Part shown: one piece after another, positions 31,116 through 43,106 of the stretch
How the letters are laid out: each line of letters opens with the position of its first letter
Numbering within the stretch: the first letter of the stretch is position 1
Source: Dendrophyllia cribrosa
Taxonomy: Eukaryota; Cnidaria; Anthozoa; Scleractinia; Dendrophylliidae
Direction of reading: 5' to 3'
DNA length: 64,000 nucleotides
Assembly (NCBI GenBank): GCA_024195265.1
Contig: JAJLRJ010000010.1
Span: 14,582,754 to 14,646,753 of the forward strand
Made by a program: the position numbers and the translations under genes
The notes under the pieces: generated by a model
The model's input: only the letters and a program-made list of their open reading frames with translations
What the model was told of the DNA's origin: nothing
The model's database searches: none

Positions 31116-33330
31116 GGGCCCATTATACTATCTTTTCAGGCCGTTGCTAGGGAAAAATCAGTTTGCTCTAGCTCGGCAAATTTTTGCTTATATGTGACCA
31201 AATTTGAACAGCAACCTTTAAGTACACCTGTGGTTCGGGTTGTGACGTCATCAGGCCACGCCCAATGTCACGTGACCCAAAACAGAAAAATGAGCGTAAC
31301 TTCAGAAACTTACAGTTTTATAAAAATGTTTTGCATCATTCGATTTTATACACCATTTAAAAAAAAACGTAAGCATGCGTTTTCTTTAAGGATGAAAAGT
31401 AAAAATAATATGAGGAAAAATGTGTTCTCAAAACCACGTTTTTGCGTCTTAATTTTTTGTTTTTTGATTTTTCGCAAAAAGCATGCTTACGTTTCACGAA
31501 AAATCTTTTATCTTTCGATTGAATTTGTTAAAAATAAATTAGCCTCTATTTGCGCCGAGTTAGGTTCGCCTTTGTCTTTACCGGAAGTAGGTGGCCAGTT
31601 GTCAGCCTGGGCTTCCTGTGCTATAAATTGGAAACTGCCGAACTCTTGAAGTAAGACCTTCATTTTGTTAGGATTTGTTGAGTATGGTTATCTTTTGTGA
31701 AGTACATTTCAACCTTTACTCGAAAAAGTTGCCTCTCTTTGCAGACAAGGAGAAACGAATCATGCCTGTGTCTGTCAGATCACAAGCCTTCGATCACTTT
31801 AGCAGGCATGGGTGAGCAGGAAAATGCCTTCAAATCCAAAACGTCCAAAGCATTGGTTTGGGAACTCACGCATCTGTGAGACGGTTTCCCTTGAATTTGA
31901 AGAGCAGTATGGCACTTACATAAAAAAGAAAGAAACTTTTCTTTCTCTTTCTTTTCAAACAACAGTCGACAATCTTAGGAGCAAAAAATATAGAGGTCAA
32001 TATAATTACTAGATATCCTCCATCGACAATTTTTTCCCTCCTCTAAAATAGCAACAAAGCCATTAGAGCAGTCCTATTTGTTTTATCAGAAGCTTATTAG
32101 TTTTGTGCTTCTGATTTTATCACATGCAATGTTTTTAAGTTATATACAGATCGAAACGGAAAGATGCAATGTTATTTTGTTTTGTTTGCCCAAAATTATG
32201 CGCCGTTTTATTTGTTTTATGTGCAAACGGTTATCTCAGTTAAGTGGCCATTTTTGGCGGAATAGCTCGAAAGAAATCAAACGGTTAAAAAGTACTCGAT
32301 TATCATATAAGTGGAAGGCAGAATAGGCGAAGTCAAAAGACAAGAGTCCAAGGTTGAAGTCCGTGTTTTGAATAACAAGAAACCTTATGCAACACCAGCG
32401 ACGAATCCATCTAAATCGTGGTTCAATTTGTTTTCATTCAATGAAAATATAAATCTAAAACGTAAACATCTTTTTTCAATAGGTACAACGCACTGTCTTA
32501 CTTTTTTAATTTGAAGGTTTTTTTTTTATTTTTTCACTGAAGTTTTTGCCTGAAGTTGCATCGTATCAACACACAATGACAATTTATCAGTTAATCCCGA
32601 AGTTAAACAATCTTCCACGGACGGAAAAACGTACGAATATAAATAAAACTAAACGAATTGAAAATAATGTTTTTATTAATAATTTCCATCAAACAAATTT
32701 GAACTCATTGTACTTTGTTCATTCACACTTCGTTGAAATCTGTACAACTTTGACGGCTTCTAAGTTTATACAAAATCGGCCCTGAAAAATACGTAAAAAC
32801 TGTAGCTACGAGAAAAACAAACGCGCTACGCTTCGCGTTGAAATTGTAAAAACTCGAGCACTTTTCTGCAAATGTTAACATCTTACTCACATGTTGGCTC
32901 CAGATATATCCTCTAACTTCGCAGTCCAGATTTCCAGTTGACCTGGTCAGCATTGACAAAAAGAAACGAAAAAACGGTACGAAGACTGAAGCAGTAGGAA
33001 TAAACTTTCAGCAGATTCCGATATCTGTGAACTGATCAGTTGAGCGTTCTTACTCCTTCAGTTATTTCTACGTTTTGAATCAGCTTGAAAACCGTCCAAG
33101 ACGAATCTTTCCAGAGAAAAAATATCCAGCTTCAAATAAGTTCAAGTACTAACCAAGAATTCAGGAGTTAAACGAGACGAACTTCAAATTTGGCATTGTT
33201 TAGGACAGTTTTGAATTTGTACGGACTCTCGCGCGAAGCTGCCTGTCACTTTTACCGGAAGTAAAATTGTACTTGATTTAGCTCTGCATAGCAACCGCAT
33301 TACCTAGCAACGGAATACTATAATGAGCCC
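31116..33330. mobile_element. Non-autonomous TTAA-flanked DNA element, 2.2 kb
   Basis: Ends are GGGCCCATTATACTAT and the inverted ATACTATAATGAGCCC, flanked by TTAA at 31112-31115 and 33331-33334. A paralogous unoccupied site with a single TTAA exists at about 28866-28885 in this window, which demonstrates insertion. TTAA duplication fits piggyBac or Kolobok. No transposase; internal ORFs are AT-rich noise. Confidence 0.75.
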
Positions 33331-33334
33331 TTAA

Positions 33335-33734
33335 CGAGATGGCTTTAAGAGCCCTCTGATTGTAAAACTAAACTGATTTGAGTATTATAGCATTTCGAAA
33401 ATCATTTGAATTTGAACAAACATTGTCACATTTGAGTTACATGTAAATTCATGCCAGAAATGCACGCATGGTTGACAGTACAAATTAAATCGAAACGCTA
33501 TCCAGCCGTAAAAACATACCTGCAAAAATGCGTGGGTCCTTCTTTATTCTTTTGGGGCATTTTGTATTGAGATTTCCACTGAATAAAGCCGTTTTAAGCC
33601 CCGAAGCCTCGCCAGAAGTAAACAATATGCTGCCTTCGAGTCAGCGGCCTTCATTATTCAGCGGTGGATGCGTCACGTATTGGGACACAGATTATACCCT
33701 TTCATGCGCCCTGCCGTTGCATGCATGTTTTGGC
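33335..33734. other. Intergenic, no gene seen
   Basis: AT-rich, no repeat or coding segment recognised apart from the continuation of the flank described above. Confidence 0.45.
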
Positions 33735-33738
33735 TTAA

Positions 33739-34045
33739 CCCTATTTGGCTTGGGCTTTTCTTGAGTTTCTGACACATTTTGCACCTCCCCTTCCCCCTCG
33801 TAACTTCAAGAACATTACTGCTATGACAATGAAACCTAGAGGGTACATAGTACGTCCAAAACTGTCTCCTTTGCGGTCCGCACAATGAAACGATGACGTA
33901 GATATTAGGTAATTAGTTATACGGCCGCCATCTTGGATCCGCCATCTTGGATTTCTGAATTTTTTAAAACCTCTTAAAAACCGTCCAAATTGACTGAAAT
34001 TTAATCAAAACCAATAAATAAACGCTAAATGACGTAAAAATAATG
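33739..34045. mobile_element. TTAA MITE, CCCTATTYGGC family, truncated copy
   Basis: Starts after TTAA at 33735-33738 and matches the inverted form of 37757-38318 over about 300 bases (CTCCTTTGCGGTCCG, GCCGCCATCTTGGATCC). The far end is missing; sequence of another repeat family begins near 34045. Confidence 0.7.
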
Positions 34046-34600
34046 TATATAGATAGGCTGAGCCTAACAGCGTCGCTCTGTGAACAAGCTTAACTATTAA
34101 AAGGTGAAACTTGACTACGGTGAAAGGTCGGAAGCACAAGAATTAAGATTGACGAAGGCTATTTTTCAATTTTAGCAATTCTCAAAAACAGTATTACGCG
34201 ACCGTCTGCACAATACATTTAGACCGTACAAAATTTCGCAAAAACAACTTTTTCTCCGTCTAGAATAACTAGTACGACTACTTTCCGAATAAAATACATT
34301 GAATGCTTGTCAAAAATTTCCCGAGAAACTGATTTGAAAATTAAAATTGCAAAAATACACAAACATATTTGCATAAGGCGATGCGATTGAATATAGAACT
34401 GTACTTGTTTTGTTTACATAAAATCGCTTTTCAATCTATCTAATGAATGAGCAAACACATAAAAATGGACAACACAATCTTCTTTCGAAAAAATTTATTC
34501 AAATCTCCATTAGTTTACGTTTAAAAGCAAAACGCGTACCATTTACCAGTTTTTCTTATTCTCCGAAAGCTGCCTTAAGTATTATAATGTTTTCCCTATT
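34045..34600. repeat. Dispersed repeat, copy 1
   Basis: Begins near ATAGGCTGAGCCTAACAGCG and matches 39700-40215 in the same orientation with many small differences (TTTAGACCGTACAAA, CACAATCTTCTTTCGAAAAA). Non-coding. Confidence 0.7.
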
Positions 34601-35064
34601 AGGTACATCATTTCTGTGCCCAGACTTCTTAAGATAATAAAAAGGAAAGTGTAAAAAACTTAAATTACTTGTATGAGGGGACTGGGCACTAGTACAAAAT
34701 GTCGTTTAAATTTACCCTTTTTTATCTGAGTCTTGTTTATAATTATACTGTGTTTTAACTTACGGCGCCGAAAATAGAAGCTTGCATATATGTAATAAGC
34801 GAAACGTGTGTAGTTTTGCGACCAATTTATAAATGGAAATTGGCAACCTTTATCTTTATTTCTAAAATTGCGAACAAAACATTTCACTATTAAGGAAAAC
34901 TGTGACAATTTGTTTTCATTTTAATACGTAACGAAAGTTATTCAAGGTGGTCTGACCGCTAAAGGTCAACATGTGTCCGGTCAATCGATCTGCTCTCAAA
35001 CGAAATTAAACTTGAAATCGCTTTTATATCCTTGTGTTTTTCTACTGAACTGCGTAAGTAAACC
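34601..35064. other. Intergenic, no gene seen
   Basis: AT-rich, stops in all frames. Confidence 0.5.
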
Positions 35065-35068
35065 TTAA

Positions 35069-35371
35069 GGTGTTTCCCTCCGCGTTTTGGGTAGTGAGCG
35101 CCATATGTCATAGTTTATCGTAATATCGTAATAGTTTTGATTTTTCTAGATGCCATCGCAATCGCTCGGAATTTAGACTCTAACGATTTCAATGTTTTTT
35201 CGTTTATCTCCGCAATTTTAAATCCGATTTACAAAATTATTACAATCTTATAAACTTCGAACTAAGTACAATATTTTATGTAAGTTTCATACTAATTCAA
35301 TAAAGGAAAGTTAGTTGAACGGCCGCTTAAAAATGGTCGGTGCGACTGCATGGAAACTGGAGGGAAACACC
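35069..35371. mobile_element. TTAA MITE with 13-bp perfect inverted ends
   Basis: GGTGTTTCCCTCC at the left and its exact complement at the right, between TTAA at 35065-35068 and 35372-35375. 303 bp, non-coding. Confidence 0.8.
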
Positions 35372-35375
35372 TTAA

Positions 35376-35640
35376 ATATCACACATATCATATCGTGGAT
35401 TATTGTAAATAATGTAAATGTGTGTGAAATAATTTCCATGTCATTTACATGACCCTTTTTCTCACTGTAACAAGAACCATGTAAATAACTATTTACAGCA
35501 GATTTACATGGTGTGCTCAAAGCTGTAAATTTCATGTAACTTTTATTTACAAAACCCTAACATGTAAATCGCAGTTTACAAAGTATGTAAATCCATGTTT
35601 ACATGTTTCTTTTTACATGTACATGTAAATTTTCAACTTG
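35376..35640. repeat. Cluster of CATGTAAAT / ATTTACATG motifs
   Basis: At least ten near-copies of a TTTACATG core occur in both orientations in about 260 bases, for example at 35441-35450, 35475-35485, 35508-35516, 35558-35568 and 35602-35630. They are unevenly spaced, so this is not a simple tandem repeat. Confidence 0.7.
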
Positions 35641-36158
35641 TGTATTTTGCACGCTATTCTTGAAAGAAAAAGGACGTGTCGGCAATGCTGCCTTCGTCAA
35701 GGCACAAAACGTGACGAAGTCAGCATTGCCGAAACCTCGGCTTCTTCTTCTTTCTCTTCTAAGGTTCGTCACTCCAAGTGGAGCATAGACTATCAACAAC
35801 ACCTCGCCAGCAACCTCCGAGTTGGGCTGTTCTTGAATTGAAGCCTCTGTTCAGGTGCATCTTTTTTTTTAACTCAGTCTTTGTGTCACCCGGAAGCTAC
35901 TTTTATGAGGATGGGGGGGAGGGGTTCTCTTCCTCTTCCGCCTACTGGGGATGCGTAGGTTGGGGCGTCAACTGTTTGCGCCTCGCTTGAGGATTGTGTC
36001 CAAGCATCTACCTGGTCGGTTTTCAATAAGGGTTTCTAGCGAGATAAAGGAAAGGAAATATTCCATAATTAAGAAAGAAACAACCGCATTGCTGCGATTT
36101 AACTAATTATATCACTTAAACAACAACAAAAAAAACATTTTACTGATGCAGGTTAAAC
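35641..36158. other. Intergenic, no gene seen
   Basis: Overlapping short ORFs on both strands at 35600-35840 reflect palindromic composition (GGCAATGCTGCCTTCGTC and its near-complement AAGTCAGCATTGCC) rather than coding. A G-rich run lies near 35912. Confidence 0.4.
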
Positions 36159-36426
36159 TACCGTAAAACCTCTATTAAGCCACCCAGGTGGCTTATTTAT
36201 ATAAGGCACTTTCGAGGGGTGGCTTATTAGAGAGGGGTTGGGGTATTAATTTAGCAATATGTAGCACGATGTACACTATCAGGATATAATATGATATGAA
36301 CTTTATTCAAGCATTATTTTTCCCTATATAATGGCTTATACCTGGTTTATACCAATAACAAAAGCCACTTTATCACGGTTCAAGAGCAAGATAAGTAAGT
36401 AATGGGGAGGGGTAGGGGTGCCTTAA

Positions 36427-36748
36427 ACGCGAAGTTCCGGTATAAAAGGGCTTAGCTCCTTCCCCATTTCACACTTTTTGGGTGTGAAATGCAAATTAAG
36501 GCGTTTTTCAGTCACAAAACGTGGTTAACTTGCGCGTCTTTTAAATATAATTTGCGTCAAAAATCTAATTAAACCAAGATTTTACCTTAGCAAAAAAAAA
36601 TTTTCTTCAAGTTTTTTCCAAATTGTGTTAGCAATGGTCTTAGTAATGACGCATGTTTTCTGTCAGTTGTTTATGCTTCAGTGGTTGATTGACGACTGGA
36701 GGTAAGAATGGCCAGGCCGGGGGCTCCTTTTATACCGGAACTTCGTGT
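36427..36748. mobile_element. Nested TTAA MITE (ACGCGAAGTTCCGG ends)
   Basis: Inverted ends around GAAGTTCCGGTATAAAAGG, flanked by TTAA at 36423-36426 and 36749-36752. 322 bp, non-coding. Confidence 0.75.
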
Positions 36749-36752
36749 TTAA

Positions 36753-37663
36753 AGGGACACTGTCACAAATTCGCATGCGCGAACCAGGCTCACTTCCGGC
36801 CTACTTGAAAACATTTGGCCGCAATTATGGATCTTGGAATCGATTGCAAAAAATACTCATTTTCAACGTATGAAACAGACATGTTTTATGGTGAAAGTGA
36901 AATAGTTCTTTTCTGTGGCTGAAAAAAATAGCCGATCGGATAGATTTTTGGGACGCAAATCGCCTCCAAGTGGAAGCTTCCGTCTTCGTCTTATGAGAAA
37001 AAAAACAGTGGCGACAAAGAAACCGGAAATTGCTAGAATTATACAGCGCAATCAGCGCAAAATAATACAGCGCAAAATAATACACCAAAGCTGAGTTTCA
37101 TAGTGTCGCTTTATTGAAGTAATGTCCAAAATTTCGCTTTATTTAGCGTTCAAAATCTTCGTTATTTTTGTCCCCATGTAACGTCTTATAAAGTGCTCAA
37201 TTTTTTTAACGGCCGCCGTGTAATACCGCTTTCAATGCTGCTTTTATTGAAGGGTCACGTCCCGACTCAAACACCGCTAATAATTTAAAATCATCTGCTT
37301 AATTCTCGTGACGTGAGCAATATTCCAGCGACAACAAGTGCGTCGCGAAGACAGAATCAGAGCAAGTTTCGTAGCCTGCATCATGAAGACAGAATCGGCG
37401 CAAGTTTCGTAGCCTGCGATAATTTCGCTTCATGCCATGACTTAGAAATTGAATATTCGAAATTAACACGTTTATGGGATTTCAACCACTCTTTCATCGT
37501 TCTTTTTCGCGCGGCTTATCAAATATCCTTTTCCGTCCCGAGTTTCTTCGTTTTCCACCGTGACCGCCGCCACTAGTCGACGCCATTTTGAAATTGACAG
37601 TTCAACTTGAAAAATCAAGTTTTGATTCGAGAAACTGGCGCATGTGCCCTCCTGACGTGTCCC
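36753..37663. mobile_element. Nested TTAA MITE (AGGGACAC ends)
   Basis: Left end AGGGACACTGTCA and right end TGACGTGTCCC, between TTAA at 36749-36752 and 37664-37667. It abuts the previous MITE, sharing one TTAA. 911 bp, no gene; a ~35-bp duplicated segment (AGACAGAATC...CAAGTTTCGTAGCCTGC) occurs near 37350-37415. Confidence 0.65.
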
Positions 37664-37756
37664 TTAAAAAGAGAGGGAGCTTAATAAATTTATTTTTAAC
37701 TAAAGAGGGGTGGCTTATTAGAGGAGTGGTTTATTTGAGAGGGGTGACTTAATTAA

Positions 37757-38318
37757 CCCTATTCGGCCTGGGGGGGGGGGGGGGGGGGGGGGCTACGCAA
37801 ACTTTCAACATTCATAACTTCTTTAATATGTATTCAAACGCCATCAAAGTTTGTGACTTTTCCTAAAATGTATCTGGCAACAATTTCATATGACAATTTT
37901 TTTGATCACGTGAATTGATGTTTCCATGGCAACAAGATTTTGACGGCCATGTTTTTTGAAATTTGCATATTTATACCTTTGAATGAAGAAAAACAATGTT
38001 TATTGTTATAACTTTTGTATTTTTACGTCATTTAGCGTTTACTTATTGGTTTTGATTCATTTTGCGTCAATTTGGACGGTTTTTAAGAGGTTTTAAAACA
38101 TTTCAGAAATCCAAGATGGCGGATCCAAGATGGCGTCCGTATAACTTTTTACCTAATAACTACGTCATATGACGTCATCATTCCATTGTCCGGACCGCAA
38201 AGGAGACAGTTTTAGACGTACTATGTGCCCTCTAGGTTTCATTGTCATAGCCTTAATGTTCTTGAAGTTACGAAGGGGGGGGGGCACGGAACTCCAAAAA
38301 AGCCCAGGCTGAATAGGG
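37757..38318. mobile_element. Nested TTAA MITE, CCCTATTCGGCC family, full-length copy
   Basis: Ends CCCTATTCGGCCTGGG and CCCAGGCTGAATAGGG, between TTAA at 37753-37756 and 38319-38322. 562 bp with a G run after the left end. Shorter relatives lie at 33739-34045 and 53648-53884. Confidence 0.8.
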
Positions 38319-38334
38319 TTAAGATTTTACGGTA

Positions 38335-38657
38335 AAATAAACTAAGAAATCAAAAGAACTTGGGTCTATGTTTGTTCTTGTTTCAGTTTTTGTTTGTTTG
38401 CGTTAAAAAAAAAACATTCGAAGTATGCAGTTTTAAAAAAGCTATTTCAAGGACAACTTGCTACGCTCGCGGAAGTACGCATAGTGAGCGCATAAGAAAA
38501 ACGAAAGAATACTTGGAGGCCAAAATTAAAACTATCGAGGTTTTGATTATTTTTATAGGGGGCTAGCCCTCTCAAAAGAACGAGAAATAACTTACCATAG
38601 CTATAAGATCCCCGCACTTTGAACATTTCCTTTTGATATAAAGACAAAAAAAATATA

Positions 38658-38697
<40 letters not shown>

Positions 38698-39516
38698 AGA
38701 AATCTATTTAGAACGTTCAGTCGCTTTAAACCGGTTGAAATTTACGAAAGTATTCAGAAGCTTCACCGAAAAGCATGCTTTGAGACAATCATCACTGAAT
38801 TTGATCAGAGATTTGGAAAGATGTTTTTGCCGTTTTGGCATAAAAACGAATGGATCCCAGGTGTTAGATCTGAAAAGCGTACAACAGAGACAATACAGGG
38901 ACACTTGTAACTTTCAGCAGAATGAACCAATAGACAATGACAAGTTACCACCCACTGGTGTGCACGTGACTGTTATAATACGGAATGCTACTCACCTGCT
39001 CCTCTCGGATTTCACTGCAATAAGAAGAGATGGCAGTCACAGAATGAAAATAATTATTGTTTGATTATACAGCGCTCTTTTATCTCAATGCAAATAATGA
39101 CGTGAGATACAGCAGGATGTATGAAAGCCTGTTTCGGGCGTTCACGCACCCCTTTTCCCCAGTCTTCCCTCGTTTTTCTCGCTCGTTCGCGTGCAGGTTT
39201 TTAGCTGCTCCCCAACCCACAATCTTAACGCTTGGAACAGGATAGATGTATAATAATAACGTGTACATGAAATTATTTTCGTCTCTCTATTTATTTGCGT
39301 TAATGCTGTTACGTTTTAGTGTCAGAATACGCTATCCCGATTATGATGTTGTTGGCAATGTTGTAACGTAATTTAAAAGGTAGTGTGCCAAACACTAACA
39401 CTTATTCAGTAATGGTACAATAGACTTAACCCAATAGCGATTTTAAAACAAACTCCTCTTGATTTTTAACATAAACTACGTATCGTCGGGGACAACACAG
39501 TTGTGCCACTAAATAA
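38335..39516. other. Intergenic; (AT)n at 38650-38692
   Basis: An (AT)n microsatellite near 38650-38692. A 109-codon ORF at 38735-39064 has some protein-like composition but no recognised motif; I do not call it. Confidence 0.45.
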
Positions 39517-39525
39517 ACTGTAATA

Positions 39526-39579
<54 letters not shown>

Positions 39580-39590
39580 AAAAATTTATA
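39517..39590. repeat. (TAA)n microsatellite beside a LINE-like tail
   Basis: TAA/TAATAA repeats followed by TTATAGCGCCATATCCATGG, a sequence resembling retroelement 3' ends. Confidence 0.8.
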
Positions 39591-39699
39591 GCGCCATATC
39601 CATGGGCTCATGGCGCTTCACAGTTAGTAATTCAAAGAAAAATTAAATTCAAAAATTTACATCAGTGAAAAAACAAAAAATATAAAAAATACTATAAAC

Positions 39700-40215
39700 A
39701 AATAGGCTGCGCCTGACAGCGTCGCTCTCTAAGGTGAAAGGTTGGAAGCACAAGAGTTATGATTGACGAACCGGCTATTTTTCAATTTTAGCAGTTCTCA
39801 AAAACAGAATGACGCGAGGCTTACGCGACCGTCTGCACAGTACATTTAGACCGTACAAAAGTTCACAAAAACAACATTTTCTGGGTCTAGAATAACTAGT
39901 ATGACTAATTTCCGAATAAAATACACCTGTTACGTACCAAAAATTGCCCGAGAAACGGATTTGGAAATCAAAATTGCAAAAAATACACAAACATATTTAC
40001 ATAAGGCGAAGCCAGTGAAGTTAGAACGGCTTTGGTTACTATAAAATCCAAGTATTGTTTCGTTTACATAAAATCGCTTTTCAACCTATGCAATGAATGA
40101 ACAAACATATAAAATTGCACAACACAATCTTCTTTCGAAAAATTTTATTTAAATCTCAATAACTTTATGTTTAAAATAAAAAAGCGTACGATTTATAGCG
40201 CATCGAGGCCAAGCT
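39700..40215. repeat. Dispersed repeat, copy 2
   Basis: Matches 34045-34600; starts near ATAGGCTGCGCCTGACAGCG. Confidence 0.7.
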
Positions 40216-41660
40216 GTCTTCGATGAAATTCAAGAAATCAATACAACTGAATTTAAGCACGTTTTATAAACAATTCTCCTAAACTAACGAGAGCACAAAG
40301 AAAAATTCAATCACAGATTGATATCAACATAAATTCCCATCGAAAAATGTATTTTTGTTTTACCTTTAAGTCCTTCGACAACTTGGAAATTCCAATCTTT
40401 GGTTCTGAAATCCGTAAAACAAACCTCTCCCTGCATTGCTTCTGCATAGATTAAAACGTATGAAGTTCCTCGAAGCAAGATTTTATCCCTAAAAGCTTTT
40501 TTTTTTTTTTTTCACTAAAGCGGCTTCTGAGTATCCCTGTCTTGAGTAGCAAACCTCGAAAAACTGCAGGGAAATAACGACTTTAATTCTCCGCTAAACA
40601 CAGCAATCCAACTAAAGTGTTTACCGAGCTCACGGCTGTGTGGCCGCACGAAAAACAAAGCCTCGGTTTGGTTTCAAAATTGCCAAGATCCTGTCCAACG
40701 CGTACGGCTGAGTAGTCTATTTTATTCATATATGCAGCAGCCCTGAGTTAATGAGGTTGACTCTGTACAAACCGGTTTTGAATGGTTCGGTCAGTAGAGA
40801 ATGAGATGCGAGACGTGTAGGTACAGGAGGGGGGTTAATGAGATGCAGGCCATACAGGTGGAGTCATAAAGGATGCATGAATTGGGAGAGACGTATTCTG
40901 AGATTTTATTGAATATTAATAAGTGTTTAAGAGAGAAGTGTATGGTGAGATGTAATGTTACGTGTCCACCCAGCCATCCGGGTGGTGGTTTCAATTTAAA
41001 GGCAAAAGAACAAAGGACGGGTTCATACCAGTTCATACCGGTTCATACCAGTTTGTCTAGATGTATATTATTCAAAATGGCCACTCTCTAGAAAAAACGA
41101 GTCAAACCGGTTTTGTTCACCCTTATTAAGTGTTCAAAATGACACCCAGAAAATGAATACGACACAATATTTGATGTTGTCAAAAATTACTTTATTATGT
41201 AAACAAAAAATAATGATTACAAACAGTTCTGTTTTGTTACAAAGAGCGCGATGTTTATGTTTATTTTTACAAGCCATCTGCAATTAATTGTCCAAGATCT
41301 CTTTGACATTTGATTTATCTATTCTGCTTAATTGCCTCTGAAGTGTAGGTCATTTGATCTTGTTTTGATTTTAACTGACCACGTCCGCTTCAGTTTAAAG
41401 TATTGTTTTGTTTTAAGTGAACACGAAATGTGTCCTTACAATGCGCTTGGTTTGAACACCAAATAAACGTAAACGATTCTTTTAAAGAAAAGAGTTAAAC
41501 AAAATTCAATTTGTCAATGCATTTTCTTTACCAATGGTTTGAACTAAAGAAGCTTACTGTAATCAAAATATAAACTCAATGCAAGCATGACTTAAAAAGA
41601 AGCGCGAGAATTTTTATCATTGAATGCAAAACACATACATTTCTGAAAAGATTAAAAACA
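40216..41660. other. Intergenic, no gene seen
   Basis: Non-coding; includes GTTCATACCRGTTCATACC short tandem units near 41020-41050. Confidence 0.5.
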
Positions 41661-41666
41661 ATATAG

Positions 41667-41738
41667 TGCCTTGACCAGGATTCGAACCTGGGTTACTACG
41701 GCCACAACGCAGTATCTTAACCACTAGACCATCATAGT
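41667..41738 (-). tRNA. tRNA-His-like sequence (GTG anticodon), probably degenerate
   Basis: On the - strand the sequence has a box A (TGGTCTAGTGG), anticodon arm CTGCGTTGTGGCCGTAG with GTG, and box B (GGTTCGAATCC) with a perfect T stem. The acceptor stem pairs at only about five of seven positions, so it is more likely a pseudogene or tRNA-derived repeat head than a working gene. No poly-T terminator lies immediately downstream, though a T-rich run follows within ~15 bases. Confidence 0.6.
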
Positions 41739-42909
41739 GGTAGATGCAATAAATGGATAAAACTAATATTAAAAAGGGTTTCGAAACATTCAAGTTCATA
41801 ATCAACCGCTAAATCTCAATGAAATTGCGCAGTATTAAAAAAAAAACGTTTTTTTCTTTACTAAAATCCACAATGTTCTTGTGGCCACCACATCTCTAGA
41901 TAGACTAAGACAACAAAGTCACATATTTAGTGGTAACAAAACTCATCAAACTTATATCAAATCTCTATGTCAACAAAAGTGGTTTTTATTTGCAACCACT
42001 CAAATTCATGCACAGCACAGTCAAATGATAAGGAAATCAAACTTAACGATGGAACCGATCGTCTTCTTCCTTGAAATACTTATAACGTTCGGCTATATCA
42101 ATCAATAAAGCCGAGTTCACACTATTCACCCAGAAAATGAATACAACACACGGAATAAGTAACGAATAAGTAACGAAGTATTAAATAGAAAACTGCCTTT
42201 CATTATTAAAATTACAATTCTATTTTCACACTAACAAGAAATAACAAAAAAACTATTTTCATATCATAAAACATAATTGCAAAAACGTTCAAGAAAAAAA
42301 ATATTTACATGCAATAAAACATTTGACGAATTGAAAACTAAAATACACATTTGATTTAGGAAAAAATGTAAAATAAAATAATCTGTTTTTGTTTTTTTTA
42401 ATCAATTGGTTTTCATATGCAAAAAACTTTCAAGAAAAAAATATTTCATGCAATAAATCATTTGACGAATTGAAAACTAAAATACACATTTGATTTAGGA
42501 AAAAAAAATGTAAAAGAAAATAATTTGTTTTTGTTTTTAATCAATTGGTTTACATAAGTAATCATTTACCAGTGCATTACTTGATCTCCGACATCTTCTG
42601 CACTGTCGCTGGTCGCGTCCTCTATTTTCTGTCCTGCAATTTACTAAAGTTCTCATGCATTTGCTGATATAACGTGAGTGGCCTGTAAAAATAGTTACAG
42701 GCCACACACGTTAACTCTGTTTCCTTGCCTGGATGTAGTACCCTGCAATTCTGAGAAAACAAAATGAATTAATCGCTCGGTTAAATAAACCATATCACTT
42801 GAGCGCGTGTAATAGAAAACTCGATTGATACTTTAGTATAAAAAAAAAACAAATTCGACAAGGATGAGAATAATATACCCGCTTACATTCCTCCATGAAG
42901 TCATCCAGG
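41739..42909. other. Intergenic; includes a ~137-bp tandem duplication
   Basis: A unit with ATTTGACGAATTGAAAACTA and AATACACATTTGATTTAGGA occurs twice at about 42275-42411 and 42416-42551. No gene. Confidence 0.6.
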
Positions 42910-43106
42910 CTAATCATATATTTCGACTATACTCCATGGCAACGGTAGTTCAGTTCTACAGTGCGGACACCCGGAGGTACTCGGTAATAAGGTTTTTCTC
43001 CAGGTGTCCAGGCACCCATCGTGTCTAGGCTTGTTGCAACAAGGTAACCTTGCCATATTGAATCCCTCCTCCATACAAATGACACATTCCTCCAAAGTCT
43101 GTAAAG
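42910..43106 (-). CDS. RING-finger terminal exon
   Basis: On the - strand, a pyrimidine tract and CAG (3' splice site, ending at 43107) precede an open exon of about 65 codons to a TAA/TGA-type stop at 42910. It encodes a RING-type zinc finger: CVIC, then CCNKPRHDGC, then CPHC, which places eight Cys/His ligands in the usual order. Such domains recruit ubiquitin-conjugating enzymes. The first exon(s) would lie to the right, but I cannot identify any. It could be a host gene's last exon or a retrogene/transposon passenger. Confidence 0.55.

Larger units (their letters stand above)
36161..38332. mobile_element. Tc1/pogo-like TA element carrying three nested TTAA MITEs
   Basis: Ends CCGTAAAACCTCTATTAAGC and the inverted GATTTTACGG, flanked by TA at 36159-36160 and 38333-38334. 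GGGGTGGCTTATTAGAGAGG-like subterminal repeats lie near both ends. No transposase. Three separate TTAA-flanked inserts occupy most of its length. Confidence 0.65.

Noticed and set aside
39426..39611. Leucine-rich ORF near 39.5 kb
   Set aside because: Translation of a (TAA)n microsatellite.
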